From positions 1-34,267 of the forward strand of contig CAIQKV010000107.1 in assembly GCA_903872505.1 (NCBI GenBank): a stretch of DNA of 34,267 bases, in the 5' to 3' direction. Under the pieces are notes generated by a model, which did not search any database, was not told the DNA's origin, and was given only the letters and a program-made list of their open reading frames with translations. Of this stretch, positions 17,080 through 26,060 are shown piece by piece. Made by a program: the position numbers and the translations under genes. The stretch's first letter is position 1, and each line of letters starts with the position of its first letter. This stretch comes from an uncultured Opitutia bacterium. GTDB taxonomy: Bacteria > Verrucomicrobiota > Verrucomicrobiia > Opitutales > Opitutaceae.

Positions 17080-18331
17080 GGTGGGACAGGCACTCGCCGA
17101 TGCGCGGGTCGCGGGTCGGGATGAGCTTGGTGGTGGGGAAGCTCCGCAGGTACGCCCACACGCAGACGCCGCCGACGCCGATCACCGAGGTCAGCACCCA
17201 GAGCAGGTTGACGGAGAGGAACGGGCGGGAGTCGCCGTGCCCGTCCTTCAGCGCGGGCAGGATGTTGTAGCAGAGGTCGATCAGGATGATCGTGAGGACC
17301 CAGCAGGCGATGCGGCGGATGATGTGCGGCGTGACCTTGAAGCGGTAGGACAGCAGCAGCAGGAACGGGACGACGAAGTGGCCGAAGAGGATGACCAGGC
17401 CGACATACCACCACTGGTTCGTCGTGCCGTCGTGGTTCAGCTCGCGGAGGTTGTACCAGAAGGTTTCCTCGGGCACGTTAGCGTTCCAGATCAGGAAATA
17501 CTGGGAGAACGTGACGTAGGCCCAGAACACCGTGAACGCCAGCATCAGCTGGCCGATGCTGTGAAAGTGGTTCGAGTTGACGATGCCGCGGTAGTCGCCG
17601 CGGTGGTAGAGCCAGACCATGATGAGGACGCCGCTGCAGAGGGCGCCGCGCACGCAGTTCGCGAAGAACCACACGCCGTACATCGTGGAGAACCAGTGGT
17701 ACTCGAGGCTCTTCACCCAGAAGATCGCGGCAAAGGTCAGCGTGAGCGCCGCCACCGGCAGCCCGAGGGCCGCGGCCTTGCGGCTGGAATAAGTCCATTT
17801 CACGTCGCCATCGCTGTCCTGCGTAAACGAGGCCTTGCGCAGCCAGGCGGAGAGCCCGATCCAGCTGAGGAAAAATACGATCGTCGCGCCCGTGAACACA
17901 GGGAGGTTCAGGAGGACGGCTTTCTTCTGGTAAAGGATGTCGGTACCCACGGTGCCATGGCCGTGCAGTTCGTGCTTCAAGTCCATCCAGGGCCAGACGT
18001 AGCCGGGCTTGAGCCAGGCGAGCACGAGCAGGGGCAGAAACAGCAAGGCGAGCCACTTGAACGCCGCGAGGCCGTGCTCCCACTGGCGGCGGAGCACCAC
18101 CGACCACGAGGAATCGGTGATGTGATGGATCAGGATCATCAGCAGCATGCCAATGGCGATGGCCGTCCAGTAGGTGACGCCCACGAGGTAGGACATCGCG
18201 ATCCCGTGCCGGTCGGGCGAAATCAGCGCCCCGAGGGCGGTGAGCGCGAGGCCGGCAAAACCGACGGCGAGCGCCCGGCCCGCGAGGGAGGCGGTCGGCG
18301 TGGCGGGGGCGGTGGTGGCGGCGGTGCTCAT
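17072..18331 (-). CDS. actF: Alternative complex III membrane subunit ActF
   Basis: The 419-residue polytopic protein has about ten membrane helices and a long periplasmic/cytoplasmic loop around residues 110-150. It occupies the last act position, after the monoheme cytochrome ActE. ActF is the shorter relative of ActC and takes part in the membrane arm of ACIII; no cofactor motifs are expected or seen. The N-terminus is rich in Ala and Thr. The ATG overlaps the actE stop (ATGA) and the stop overlaps the next small gene by eight bases. Confidence 0.9.
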   Translation of the reverse strand: MSTAATTAPATPTASLAGRALAVGFAGLALTALGALISPDRHGIAMSYLVGVTYWTAIAIGMLLMILIHHITDSSWSVVLRRQWEHGLAAFKWLALLFLPLLVLAWLKPGYVWPWMDLKHELHGHGTVGTDILYQKKAVLLNLPVFTGATIVFFLSWIGLSAWLRKASFTQDSDGDVKWTYSSRKAAALGLPVAALTLTFAAIFWVKSLEYHWFSTMYGVWFFANCVRGALCSGVLIMVWLYHRGDYRGIVNSNHFHSIGQLMLAFTVFWAYVTFSQYFLIWNANVPEETFWYNLRELNHDGTTNQWWYVGLVILFGHFVVPFLLLLSYRFKVTPHIIRRIACWVLTIILIDLCYNILPALKDGHGDSRPFLSVNLLWVLTSVIGVGGVCVWAYLRSFPTTKLIPTRDPRIGECLSHHD

Positions 18332-18960
18332 TTCAGGCCCAGAGTTTGTTTCCCGGCAGCGTCGGTGACATCGGAAGCCCGGCCGGTTTGGGCGCGCTGG
18401 AGGGCGCGGACGTAGAGGATGACGGCCCAGCGGTCCTCGGGGACGAGCTTGTCGGCATAGGACTGCATGTTGTTCTTGCCGTTGGTGATGGTGTTGAAGA
18501 TCTCCCCCTCGGCCATGTCGCGGAGCCGCGGGTCATGGTAGGTGGGCGTGGCGCCCATGCCGTATTGCTTGGTGATGCCGTTGCCGTCGCCGACGGCGCC
18601 ATGGCAGGGTGAGCAATAGATCGTGTAGCGTTCCTTGCCGCGCGCCATGAGCTTGGCGTCGACCGGGACCGGGAAGCCGCGGAGCCAGGCGCCGCCGGAG
18701 GCCTTGCCGGCGTAGAGCGTGTCATCATTCCGCAGCGGGTCGCGCGAAACGACGCCCGCAGGCAGCGGCCGGTCGGCCCGGCCGTCGGCAAAGAATTTGC
18801 TCTCACCCTGCGGTTTCGGCTTGGGCTGGCGCTTCATGCCGGGGAAGGCCCACTCGGGGAAGACGTCCATCGGCGGATGCGTGAACTTCGTCCCGCGCAG
18901 CCCGAGCACGGAAACCGCCAGCACCACCGCAAACGCTGTGACTAGGTAGACGTGGCGCAT
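18328..18960 (-). CDS. actE: Alternative complex III monoheme cytochrome ActE
   Basis: The 210-residue protein has an N-terminal hydrophobic segment (4-20), the conserved THPPMDVFPEWAFPGMKRQ region, and a cytochrome c domain with CSPCH (116-120). The downstream Met in NGKNNMQSY is a candidate sixth ligand. ActE receives electrons from the pentaheme ActA at the periplasmic face. I see no lipobox Cys in the signal, so the protein is probably held by an uncleaved helix. It starts three bases after the actD stop. Confidence 0.93.
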   Translation of the reverse strand: MRHVYLVTAFAVVLAVSVLGLRGTKFTHPPMDVFPEWAFPGMKRQPKPKPQGESKFFADGRADRPLPAGVVSRDPLRNDDTLYAGKASGGAWLRGFPVPVDAKLMARGKERYTIYCSPCHGAVGDGNGITKQYGMGATPTYHDPRLRDMAEGEIFNTITNGKNNMQSYADKLVPEDRWAVILYVRALQRAQTGRASDVTDAAGKQTLGLK

Positions 18961-18963
18961 GGG

Positions 18964-19497
18964 TCAGGCTTCCAGCTCCTTGATTTCCTTGCCGCCGGCC
19001 TTCTCGAGCAGGGCCGTGGTGTTGGCGAGGTTGAAGCGCGGGTCGCGCGCCTCGATCACGATGAAGAAGGCGTCGTCCATGCCGCGCTTGATCTGGCTGT
19101 ACTTGAGGACGGGGTGGTAATGCCGCGGCAGGCCGTTGACGACGAACATGCCGATGATGGTGGCGAAGGCGGTGAAGAGGATCGTCAGCTCGTACGAGAC
19201 GGGGAAGGCGAACATCGGGCTGAAGAGCGGCTTGCCGCCGACCGTCAGCTTGTAGTCGTAGGCGCCCGTCCACCAGATCAGCGACATGCCGGTGCAGAAA
19301 CCCGTGATGCCGCCCGCGAGCGAGATCCGCGGGACGATGGAGCGCCGCAGGCCCATGGCCTTGTCCAGGCCATGCAGCGGGCACGGGGAAATGACGTCCC
19401 AGTTCCGGTACCCGGCATCGCGCACGACCTGCGCCGCGTGGTAGATTTCCGGTGCGGTCTCGAAGGTGGCGATCAGGCCATAGGAGGGTGCAGCCAT
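18964..19497 (-). CDS. actD: Alternative complex III subunit ActD (DUF3341)
   Basis: The 177-residue protein starts with a cytoplasmic alpha/beta part (YGLIATFETAPEIYHAAQVV, WDVISPCPLHGLDKAMG). Two membrane helices follow at about 60-80 and 100-125, then a short tail. This is the standard ActD layout; it binds no cofactor. It begins 11 bases after the actC stop. Confidence 0.93.
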   Translation of the reverse strand: MAAPSYGLIATFETAPEIYHAAQVVRDAGYRNWDVISPCPLHGLDKAMGLRRSIVPRISLAGGITGFCTGMSLIWWTGAYDYKLTVGGKPLFSPMFAFPVSYELTILFTAFATIIGMFVVNGLPRHYHPVLKYSQIKRGMDDAFFIVIEARDPRFNLANTTALLEKAGGKEIKELEA

Positions 19498-19508
19498 GGT
19501 CGGGGTGA

Positions 19509-20930
19509 TCAGTGGTGGTCAGAGCCGTGCACGTCAGCCTGGGGGGTGACGGCCTTGAGCTCCGCCATCGGCATGATGGGCAGGAACCGGATGAAGAGGA
19601 GGAACAGCACCGAGAACACGCCGAAGGTGCCGAAGAAGGTGAAGATCTCGACGATCGAGGGGCTGTAGTAGCCCCAGCTCGACGGCAGGAAGTCGCGGGC
19701 GAGCGAGGTGACGATGATCACGAAGCGCTCGAACCACATGCCGACGTTGACGAAGATGGAGAGCACCCAGACCAGCGTGGTGTTGGCGCGCACCCGGCGG
19801 GACCAGAAGAACTGCGGCGTGATCACGTTGCACGAGATCATGATCCAGTAGGCCCAGGCGTAGGGGCCGAACGCGCGGTTGATGAAGGTGAAGCCCTCGT
19901 ACGGATTCGAGCTGTACCACGCGATGAAGAACTCCATCGCGTACGCGTAGCCGACGATCGTGCCCGTCGCCAAGGTGATCTTGCACATGCAGTCGATGTG
20001 GTACTGCGTGATCAGGTCCTCGAGCTTGTAGATGGCGCGCAGCGGCAGCATCAGCGTGAGCACCATGCCGAAGCCCGAGAAGATGGCGCCCGCGACGAAG
20101 TACGGCGGAAAGATGGTCGTGTGCCAGCCCGGCAGCAGCGAGACGGCGAAGTCGAACGACACGATGGTGTGCACCGAGAGCACGAGCGGCGTGGAGATGC
20201 CGGCGAGGATCAGGTACGCCATCTCGTAGTTGCTCCAGTGGCGGTTCGAGCCGCGCCAGCCCATGGCGAACAGGCCGTAGAGGAACGAGCGGAGCTTGTT
20301 GCCCGCCGCCTCGAAGCGGTCGCGCAGCACGGCGAGGTCGGGCAGCAGGCCGATGTACCAGAACAGGACGGACACCGTGCCGTAGGTCGAGACGGCGAAG
20401 ACGTCCCACTCGAGCGGCGACCGGAAATTCTGCCAGATGTAGTTGGAGTTCGGGATCGGGAACAGGAACCACGCGTACCAGATGCGGCCAACGTGGAAGA
20501 CCGGGAAGATGGCGGCGCAGACGACGGCGAAGATCGTCATGGCCTCGGCGGCGCGGTTGATCGACGTGCGCCACTTCTGGCGCAGCAGGCAGAGGATGGC
20601 CGAGATCAGCGTGCCGGCGTGGCCGATGCCGATCCAGAAGACGAAGTTGACGATGTCCCACGCCCAGTTGACCGGGTTGGCGTGGCCCCAGACGCCGACG
20701 CCCGTGGCGACGAGGTAGGTGAGGCCGGCGACGGTGAAGGACGCGACAAAGCAGGCGACGCCGAAGCACCACCACCACCAGGCGGGAGTCTTGCCCTCGA
20801 TGATGCCGCAGATCTTGTCGGTGATCCACGAGAAGCTGCGGTGGTTCGAGACGAGGACGGCGCGCGGCAGCACCGCGGGTTTGACCTCGGCGAGGATGGC
20901 CGGCAGGGCGGCTTGGTCGGCGTGGGCCAT
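19509..20930 (-). CDS. actC: Alternative complex III quinol-binding membrane subunit ActC (NrfD/PsrC family)
   Basis: The 473-residue protein has about ten membrane helices with the NrfD-family pattern, including [20 protein letters not shown] early and [17 protein letters not shown] later. ActC binds menaquinol near the periplasmic side and is thought to couple its oxidation to proton movement. The start at 20930 overlaps the actB stop (ATGA). It has the only clear Shine-Dalgarno sequence I found in the window (GGGAGGA, nine bases before ATG), which may support high translation of this subunit. Confidence 0.95.
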   Translation of the reverse strand: MAHADQAALPAILAEVKPAVLPRAVLVSNHRSFSWITDKICGIIEGKTPAWWWWCFGVACFVASFTVAGLTYLVATGVGVWGHANPVNWAWDIVNFVFWIGIGHAGTLISAILCLLRQKWRTSINRAAEAMTIFAVVCAAIFPVFHVGRIWYAWFLFPIPNSNYIWQNFRSPLEWDVFAVSTYGTVSVLFWYIGLLPDLAVLRDRFEAAGNKLRSFLYGLFAMGWRGSNRHWSNYEMAYLILAGISTPLVLSVHTIVSFDFAVSLLPGWHTTIFPPYFVAGAIFSGFGMVLTLMLPLRAIYKLEDLITQYHIDCMCKITLATGTIVGYAYAMEFFIAWYSSNPYEGFTFINRAFGPYAWAYWIMISCNVITPQFFWSRRVRANTTLVWVLSIFVNVGMWFERFVIIVTSLARDFLPSSWGYYSPSIVEIFTFFGTFGVFSVLFLLFIRFLPIMPMAELKAVTPQADVHGSDHH

Positions 20931-23900
20931 CAGCTGAGTCCTCCCAGGTTCTTGGCGACTGCGCTCACCGCATGGCCGGCTTCCTTGGCCTCACCGTGGC
21001 CGTGGGCGTGCTCCCCTGCCCCGCCGGGATGGTTCTTGGCGTTGTATTCGGTCCGGCTGAAGGGAAGCGCGGCGTAGTCAGGCATCGACGGGTTCGGGTT
21101 GCGGAGCTTGCCGAGGTAGGTGGTGCGCGGGCGGATGTTGAGGTAGCCGAGGAGCGCGTAGTCCTGCTGGTGGGCCTTCGCCTGCGAGACGGCGCTGTTT
21201 GCGTCGAGGATGTTGCCGAAGACGATGGCCTCCGCCGGGCAGACCTGCTGGCAGGCGGTCTTGATCGCGCCGTCCGGGACGAGGACGTCGCCTGGGTTGC
21301 CGGCCTGCGCGGCCTTCACCTTCTGCTCGATCTTGCCATTCTGGATGCGCTGCACGCAGTAGGTGCACTTCTCCATCACGCCGCGCATGCGGACGCTGAC
21401 CTCGGGGTTCTTCACCATCTGCACGAGCTCGGGCATGCCCTTCGGGCCGAGCTGGCTGAGGTAGAGGCTGTCGAGCTGGCGCTGGTTGAAGTCGAAGAAA
21501 TTGAACCGGCGGACCTTGTACGGGCAGTTGTTCGCGCAGTAACGGGTGCCGATGCAGCGGTTGTACGCCATCGTGTTGAGGCCCTCGTTGTCATGCACGG
21601 TAGCGTTGACGGGGCACACAGTCTCGCACGGCGCGAGCTCGCACTGCTGGCAGGCCACCGGCTGGAGCGAAATCTGCGGATCCTCGGGCAGCTCGTGGTT
21701 GCCTTCGCCGCCGAAGGCCGCGCCGTCGGCGTGGCCGTCGGAATAGTAGCGGTCGAGTCGGATCCAGTGCATCTCGCGACCGCGCCGGACCTGGTCCCGG
21801 CCCACGATCGGGATGTTGTTCTCCGCCTGGCAGGCGACGACGCAGGCGTTGCAGCCGATGCAGGTGTTGAGATCGATCGACATGCCCCACTGGTGGAGGC
21901 CGTCGAACTTCGGGGTCGAATACATCGAGCCGCCGCGGGGAATCTCCGTGGCGCGCTGGCCGGGAGTCATCTCCGTGCCAACCTCGCCGAGGATGGACGG
22001 GCTGTGCGACTCCATGCCGATGCCCTTCACGTAGGCCAGGCCGGGGCCGCCCTCCTTGGCGACCTCGTCGAGGTTGGCCTCGCGCACGAGGTCGCGGCCT
22101 TCCATCGACCAGTGCTCCTGCACGTTGGCGAGGAGCGCGCGGGTGCCGGTGTCGGTCAGGGTCGCGCCGGTGGCAAAGTGCATCGCGGCGCTGGTGCGCA
22201 GCGGATAGGCGCTGAAGCCCGCGCCCGTGCCCACGTGGCCCGTCGCGGTGCGCCCGTAACCGAGGGCGATGACAATCGTGTAGTTCGAGAGACCGGGCTG
22301 GATGTGGACCGGGCCCCGGATCGTGCGACCACCCACCGTGACCTCGAACACGCGGGAGTTTTCCTTGCCGATCTCAAACTCGTTTTCCTCGACGCGCGCG
22401 ACCTGCAGCAGCGAGCCCTTCGGGTCGATCTTGAGTTCTTTGCCGAGCCTAGGGCTGACGAGGATGGCATTGTCCCAGGAGATCTTCGTGATCGGGTCGG
22501 GGCATTCCTGCAGCCAGCCGTTGTTGGCGAACCGGCCGTCGTCCATCTTGTGGTCCGTGATGAACCGGACCTCGAGGTTGTGGAGGGAGAGGGACTCGAG
22601 CTTCGGAGTGGACGAGAACAGCGTCCCGGCACCGTTGGGGTCGTAGCTCACCGCGACCTTCGGGTAGGCGGAGCCAGCCAGCAGGCCGTCGTGCAGAAAC
22701 TGGCGGAAACCCTTCGCCGCGTCGCCCGAGACGAGCCCGGCGATCGTCAGGTACACCTGCGTGTAGGGATCCGGCTTATCGTCGCCCAGCAGCCGGGCGA
22801 GGACCTCGATCTCCGTCAGGCCGTTGAACAGCGGGAGAATCATCGGCTGCACCGGGACGATCGTGCCGTCCACCGTGCGGGCGTCGCCCCACGACTCAAG
22901 GTAGTGCGCGGCGGCAATTTGCGTGCCGGCCAGCGCGGAAGTCTCGTCGGCGTAATAGCCGAGCCGGATGACCTCGGGCACGGATTTCTGCAGGCCAGCC
23001 CAGTCAAGGTCGGCCGGCGCGTTGTAGGCGGGATTGCCGCCGAGGACGAGCAGGGTCCGGACCGAGCCGCCCTTGATGGCGGTGGCGAGGCCCTCGATGC
23101 TCGAGGCGTCGCTGGAACCGGCCGCGACGAAATCCACCGTCGTGCCGATGTTGCCGAGGAAAGCGTTCAGCGCATAGGCGATCGCATGGACCGCCGCGGG
23201 CTGGTGCGCACCGGCAACCACCACGCAGGCGCCGCGGTGGTCGAGCAGATCCTGCGCGCAGGCCGCGAGCCACTTGTCCTGATCCTTGAATTCGAGGCCC
23301 TGGGCCAGGGCGTCCAGCGGGGACGAGCCCATGACCTTGCCGGCGAGCGCGGCGGCGAACGCCGCGATATGGCTGCTGGCGAGCCGCAGGCGGTGATCGG
23401 CCATGCTGCCGGTGAGGCTGAGGCCGCTCTCCACGACGTAGAGCCGATTCATCGGGTCGTCCGGCTTCGTGACTCGGCGACCCTTGGCGAACTCCCGCGC
23501 ATAATACAGGCTGCCGGACTCGGCGTGGAAGAAATCGGCGTCGAGGCTGACGATGCGGCGGGCGGCGGCGAAGCGGTAGATCGGCTTCACGTCGCGGCCG
23601 AAGCACGCGCGGGCGGCGGTCGCCGGCGGCTCATCCTGCACCGGCTCATACTCGGCCCAGACGGCGCGCGGGAATTTCTGCTTCAGCTGGCCGATCAGCC
23701 GGGCGCGCGTGGGGGAACCCGATTCCTCCGCGAGGAACGCGAGGCCCTCGCCCTTGGCGTCGGCGTAAGTCTTCCCGAGGCTGGCGAGCAGCTCGGCCAC
23801 CTGGGCCGTCGTCGCTTCCGCGCCCTTGACGAGATGCTTCGTGGCGCGATCCGGATCGTAGAGGTCGAGCACGGAGGCCTGGGCCCGGAGCGTGCTGGCG

Positions 23901-24304
23901 CCGCCGTGCGGCGGGTAGGTCGGGTTGCCCTCAAGCTTGGTCGGGCGGCCCTGGTGCGTCTCGGCCAGCAGCGGGATGGCCGACTTGCGCAGCGGCATCG
24001 CGGTGGCGAAATAGAGCGGGAGGCCGGGGATGACGCCCTCGACGGACTTGCCGTAGGGCAGCACGTATTGCTCGGGGCGGCGGCAGCCGGCGAGGCCGAG
24101 GCCGCCGAGCGCGAACGAGGCCGCCATGATCTTGGTGAACTGGCGGCGGTCGACGCCCTCGATCGAGGATGCGCCCTCGGGAAATTCCCGCGCGAGCTGC
24201 GCCTGAAAGCCCGGCGTGGCGGCCAGTTCGTCAAGGCTGCGCCAGTATTTCGGGCCGGCGGCTTCGCCGGCCGCCGGTGCGGGATGGTGAAATTGGCGTT
24301 TCAT
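20930..24304 (-). CDS. actB: Alternative complex III iron-sulfur/molybdopterin-like subunit ActB
   Basis: The 1124-residue protein has a twin-arginine motif DRRQFTKIM (Arg53-Arg54) followed by a hydrophobic stretch ending in a lipobox-like LAGC (Cys74). The central part (about 85-780) resembles the molybdopterin oxidoreductase fold, which in ACIII is known to lack the cofactor. The C-terminal part is a ferredoxin-like domain with four cysteine clusters: [35 protein letters not shown], and CTYCVQR plus CQQVCP. This is consistent with the three [4Fe-4S] and one [3Fe-4S] centres of ACIII. It takes electrons from quinol oxidised at ActC and passes them to the cytochrome subunits. Overlaps with actA and actC are both ATGA. 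Confidence 0.95.
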   Translation of the reverse strand: MKRQFHHPAPAAGEAAGPKYWRSLDELAATPGFQAQLAREFPEGASSIEGVDRRQFTKIMAASFALGGLGLAGCRRPEQYVLPYGKSVEGVIPGLPLYFATAMPLRKSAIPLLAETHQGRPTKLEGNPTYPPHGGASTLRAQASVLDLYDPDRATKHLVKGAEATTAQVAELLASLGKTYADAKGEGLAFLAEESGSPTRARLIGQLKQKFPRAVWAEYEPVQDEPPATAARACFGRDVKPIYRFAAARRIVSLDADFFHAESGSLYYAREFAKGRRVTKPDDPMNRLYVVESGLSLTGSMADHRLRLASSHIAAFAAALAGKVMGSSPLDALAQGLEFKDQDKWLAACAQDLLDHRGACVVVAGAHQPAAVHAIAYALNAFLGNIGTTVDFVAAGSSDASSIEGLATAIKGGSVRTLLVLGGNPAYNAPADLDWAGLQKSVPEVIRLGYYADETSALAGTQIAAAHYLESWGDARTVDGTIVPVQPMILPLFNGLTEIEVLARLLGDDKPDPYTQVYLTIAGLVSGDAAKGFRQFLHDGLLAGSAYPKVAVSYDPNGAGTLFSSTPKLESLSLHNLEVRFITDHKMDDGRFANNGWLQECPDPITKISWDNAILVSPRLGKELKIDPKGSLLQVARVEENEFEIGKENSRVFEVTVGGRTIRGPVHIQPGLSNYTIVIALGYGRTATGHVGTGAGFSAYPLRTSAAMHFATGATLTDTGTRALLANVQEHWSMEGRDLVREANLDEVAKEGGPGLAYVKGIGMESHSPSILGEVGTEMTPGQRATEIPRGGSMYSTPKFDGLHQWGMSIDLNTCIGCNACVVACQAENNIPIVGRDQVRRGREMHWIRLDRYYSDGHADGAAFGGEGNHELPEDPQISLQPVACQQCELAPCETVCPVNATVHDNEGLNTMAYNRCIGTRYCANNCPYKVRRFNFFDFNQRQLDSLYLSQLGPKGMPELVQMVKNPEVSVRMRGVMEKCTYCVQRIQNGKIEQKVKAAQAGNPGDVLVPDGAIKTACQQVCPAEAIVFGNILDANSAVSQAKAHQQDYALLGYLNIRPRTTYLGKLRNPNPSMPDYAALPFSRTEYNAKNHPGGAGEHAHGHGEAKEAGHAVSAVAKNLGGLS

Positions 24305-24954
24305 CGATGGCAGCCGGAGCAGCTTTGCGGGGGTTTGATCTTCCAGTCGCGCACCATCTTGTCACCCAGCGCGCGCTGCGTGGCGTCGTCCGCCGGGCGC
24401 CAGTCGAGGTTCGTCACCTGGTCGCGCGGGCGGAGGCGCGGGGCGGGATCGCGGTGGCAGTCGAGGCAGAAGCCCATGCTGAGCGGCTTGTCGTGGACCA
24501 CGACCTCCATCTCGTTGATCTGGCCGTGGCACTCCCAGCAGCTCACCCCGCGGTTTACGTGGACGGCGTGGTTGAAATAGACGTAGTCGGGAGTTTGGTG
24601 GATCTTCACCCACGGCACGGACTCACCCGTCTCAAAGCTGTGGCGCACAACGGCGAGCAGGGGGCTGTCCTTCTTCACCTGGTTGTGGCAGTTCATGCAC
24701 GTCTGCGCCGTCGGCAGGTTGGCCACGCCGGACTTTTCCACGTTGCTGTGGCAATAACGGCAGTCGAGGCCGAGCTGGCCGGCATGGAGGGCATGGCTGT
24801 AGGGCACCGGCTGGACCGGCGCATAGCCGACGCGCGTGTACTTCGGCGTCATGTAGTAGTTGGCGCCCGCCGTCAGGACCCCGCTGAGCACGACCAGGTA
24901 GACGATGATCTGCAGCGGAAGCTTGTTCGCCGACTGGGGAAAAATATTCGACAT
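24301..24954 (-). CDS. actA: Alternative complex III pentaheme cytochrome ActA
   Basis: The 217-residue protein has one N-terminal membrane helix (about 12-33) and five CxxCH sites at residues 65-69, 86-90, 139-143, 163-167 and 212-216. Additional His residues (for example HALHAG and FNHAVH) can serve as distal ligands. This matches ActA, the pentaheme entry subunit of ACIII. The last CxxCH lies at the very C-terminus. The gene follows a small exported protein gene after 29 bases and overlaps actB by ATGA. Confidence 0.95.
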   Translation of the reverse strand: MSNIFPQSANKLPLQIIVYLVVLSGVLTAGANYYMTPKYTRVGYAPVQPVPYSHALHAGQLGLDCRYCHSNVEKSGVANLPTAQTCMNCHNQVKKDSPLLAVVRHSFETGESVPWVKIHQTPDYVYFNHAVHVNRGVSCWECHGQINEMEVVVHDKPLSMGFCLDCHRDPAPRLRPRDQVTNLDWRPADDATQRALGDKMVRDWKIKPPQSCSGCHR

Positions 24955-24983
24955 GGGCCAGGGTTTCTCGGGTCAGGCGCGGC

Positions 24984-25187
24984 TCAAACCGCGCCATCCT
25001 GGCGGGCCACTGCCCGGGCATCGGGCCGGAAGGCGACCGGCGCAGGGGCCGGGACCGCCGATCCATTCGCCGGGATCAGGGCCGGCGCGGCGGGGGCCTT
25101 CGCGAACAACCTTGGCGCCAGGCCCGCGACAGCCACCAGCCCAAGCAATCTGGCCAGAAAATGTTTTCGCGATGGGTCGTGGCTCAC
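24984..25187 (-). CDS. Small exported protein at the head of the ACIII operon
   Basis: This is a 67-codon frame whose first residues, MSHDPSRKHFLARLLGLVA, look like a twin-arginine-type signal (Arg-Lys variant) ending near APRLFA. A short Pro/Ala-rich tail of about 40 residues follows, without Cys or other motifs. It is the first frame after the probable promoter region and lies 29 bases before actA on the same strand. I do not recognise a family. It may be a real small subunit, an assembly factor or a leader peptide; the Pro/Ala-rich tail could also be chance coding in G+C-rich DNA. Confidence 0.5.
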   Translation of the reverse strand: MSHDPSRKHFLARLLGLVAVAGLAPRLFAKAPAAPALIPANGSAVPAPAPVAFRPDARAVARQDGAV

Positions 25188-25361
25188 AGGTCGTCGTTGT
25201 GTGGTTGGAATCGCTGTCGAAGGAAGGAGGCGAAGTTTCGGTTGTAAACTAAAATTTCCGGGGGATTTTTCATTGCCCCCGTCATAAGCGCCAACTAGCG
25301 CGCGGCGCAGCCGAACTTATCGTCCGCCCCGCGAATTCGCCCGCCGGCGGCCCAAGACCGG
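25188..25361. other. Intergenic region with the probable ACIII operon promoter and several dyads
   Basis: Between two minus-strand operons lie two adjacent perfect 10-bp palindromes, GCGAATTCGC (25331-25340) and CCGCCGGCGG (25341-25350). There are weaker hairpins at 25288-25308 (GCGCC/GGCGC) and 25260-25280 (GGGGG/CCCCC). The bases 25240-25270 are A+T-rich for this genome. I could not name a convincing -10/-35 pair. Confidence 0.45.
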
Positions 25362-26060
25362 CTAGATAAACACCCCGTCGCGCATCGGGAGGACCGAGTC
25401 GCAACGGTTGGCGATGTCCGGGTTGTGCGTGACGAGGACCACGGCCTGCCCGTGGTCCTTGGCGAGCCGGGTGAGCAGGTCGAACACCATCGAGGAGTTC
25501 TTGACGTCGAGGTTGCCGGTGGGCTCGTCGGCGAGGATGATCGTGGGCTCGTTCGCCAACGCGCGGGCGACGGCCACGCGCTGCTGTTCGCCGCCCGACA
25601 GCTGCGTGCCGAGCCGATGGGTCTTATCCCCCAGCCCGACCGAGTCCAGCAGGCTGTGCGCGCGGTCCGCCATGGCCTCGGGGGTGAGCTTCGCCAGTTT
25701 GCGCATCGGCATCATCACGTTCTCCAGCGCGGTGAACTCGAGCATCAGAAAATGGAACTGGAACACGAAGCCGATGTGCGCACCGCGGGCCGCGGTGCGC
25801 GCCGCATCGTCGCTGTTCGACATGAGCTGGCCGTTGATGGCGATCCCGCCCTCGTCCGGCTGGTCCAGCAGGCCGAGCAGGTAGAGCAGCGTGCTCTTGC
25901 CGCAGCCCGAGGGTCCGACAATGGCGTAGACCTGCCCGCGCCGGGCCTCGAACGACACGCCCTTGAGCACGTGGACGCGCCCCTCCCCCTGCCCGAGATA
26001 CCGGTGCAGGTTGGTGCAGCGTAGAGCGAAATCCTGGGTTTCGGCCATGGCGGGGGTCAT
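25362..26060 (-). CDS. ABC exporter ATPase (LolD/MacB-type)
   Basis: The 232-residue ATPase has Walker A GPSGCGKST (49-57), a Q-loop at Gln101, the signature LSGGE (154-158), and Walker B with Glu179 in IILADEPTGNLD. It ends with the switch His in LVTHNPDIA. It belongs to the LolD/MacB/FtsE group, whose members drive extrusion from the inner membrane or periplasm without transporting substrate through the cytoplasmic membrane. The ATG at 26060 overlaps the permease stop (ATGA); an ATG at 26048 is also possible. With the membrane-fusion and TolC-type genes upstream, it powers a tripartite exporter. Confidence 0.92.
   Translation of the reverse strand: MTPAMAETQDFALRCTNLHRYLGQGEGRVHVLKGVSFEARRGQVYAIVGPSGCGKSTLLYLLGLLDQPDEGGIAINGQLMSNSDDAARTAARGAHIGFVFQFHFLMLEFTALENVMMPMRKLAKLTPEAMADRAHSLLDSVGLGDKTHRLGTQLSGGEQQRVAVARALANEPTIILADEPTGNLDVKNSSMVFDLLTRLAKDHGQAVVLVTHNPDIANRCDSVLPMRDGVFI

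Noticed and set aside
20972..24580. A 1202-codon open frame on the plus strand opposite actB
   Set aside because: actB has full-length family motifs on the minus strand; the antisense product is low-complexity in Ala, Arg, Gly and Val with no domain.
25260..25280. GGGGG/CCCCC hairpin as terminator of the exporter operon
   Set aside because: The stem is five pairs with an 11-base loop, no T run follows it on the minus strand, and it lies about 80 bases after the stop codon.
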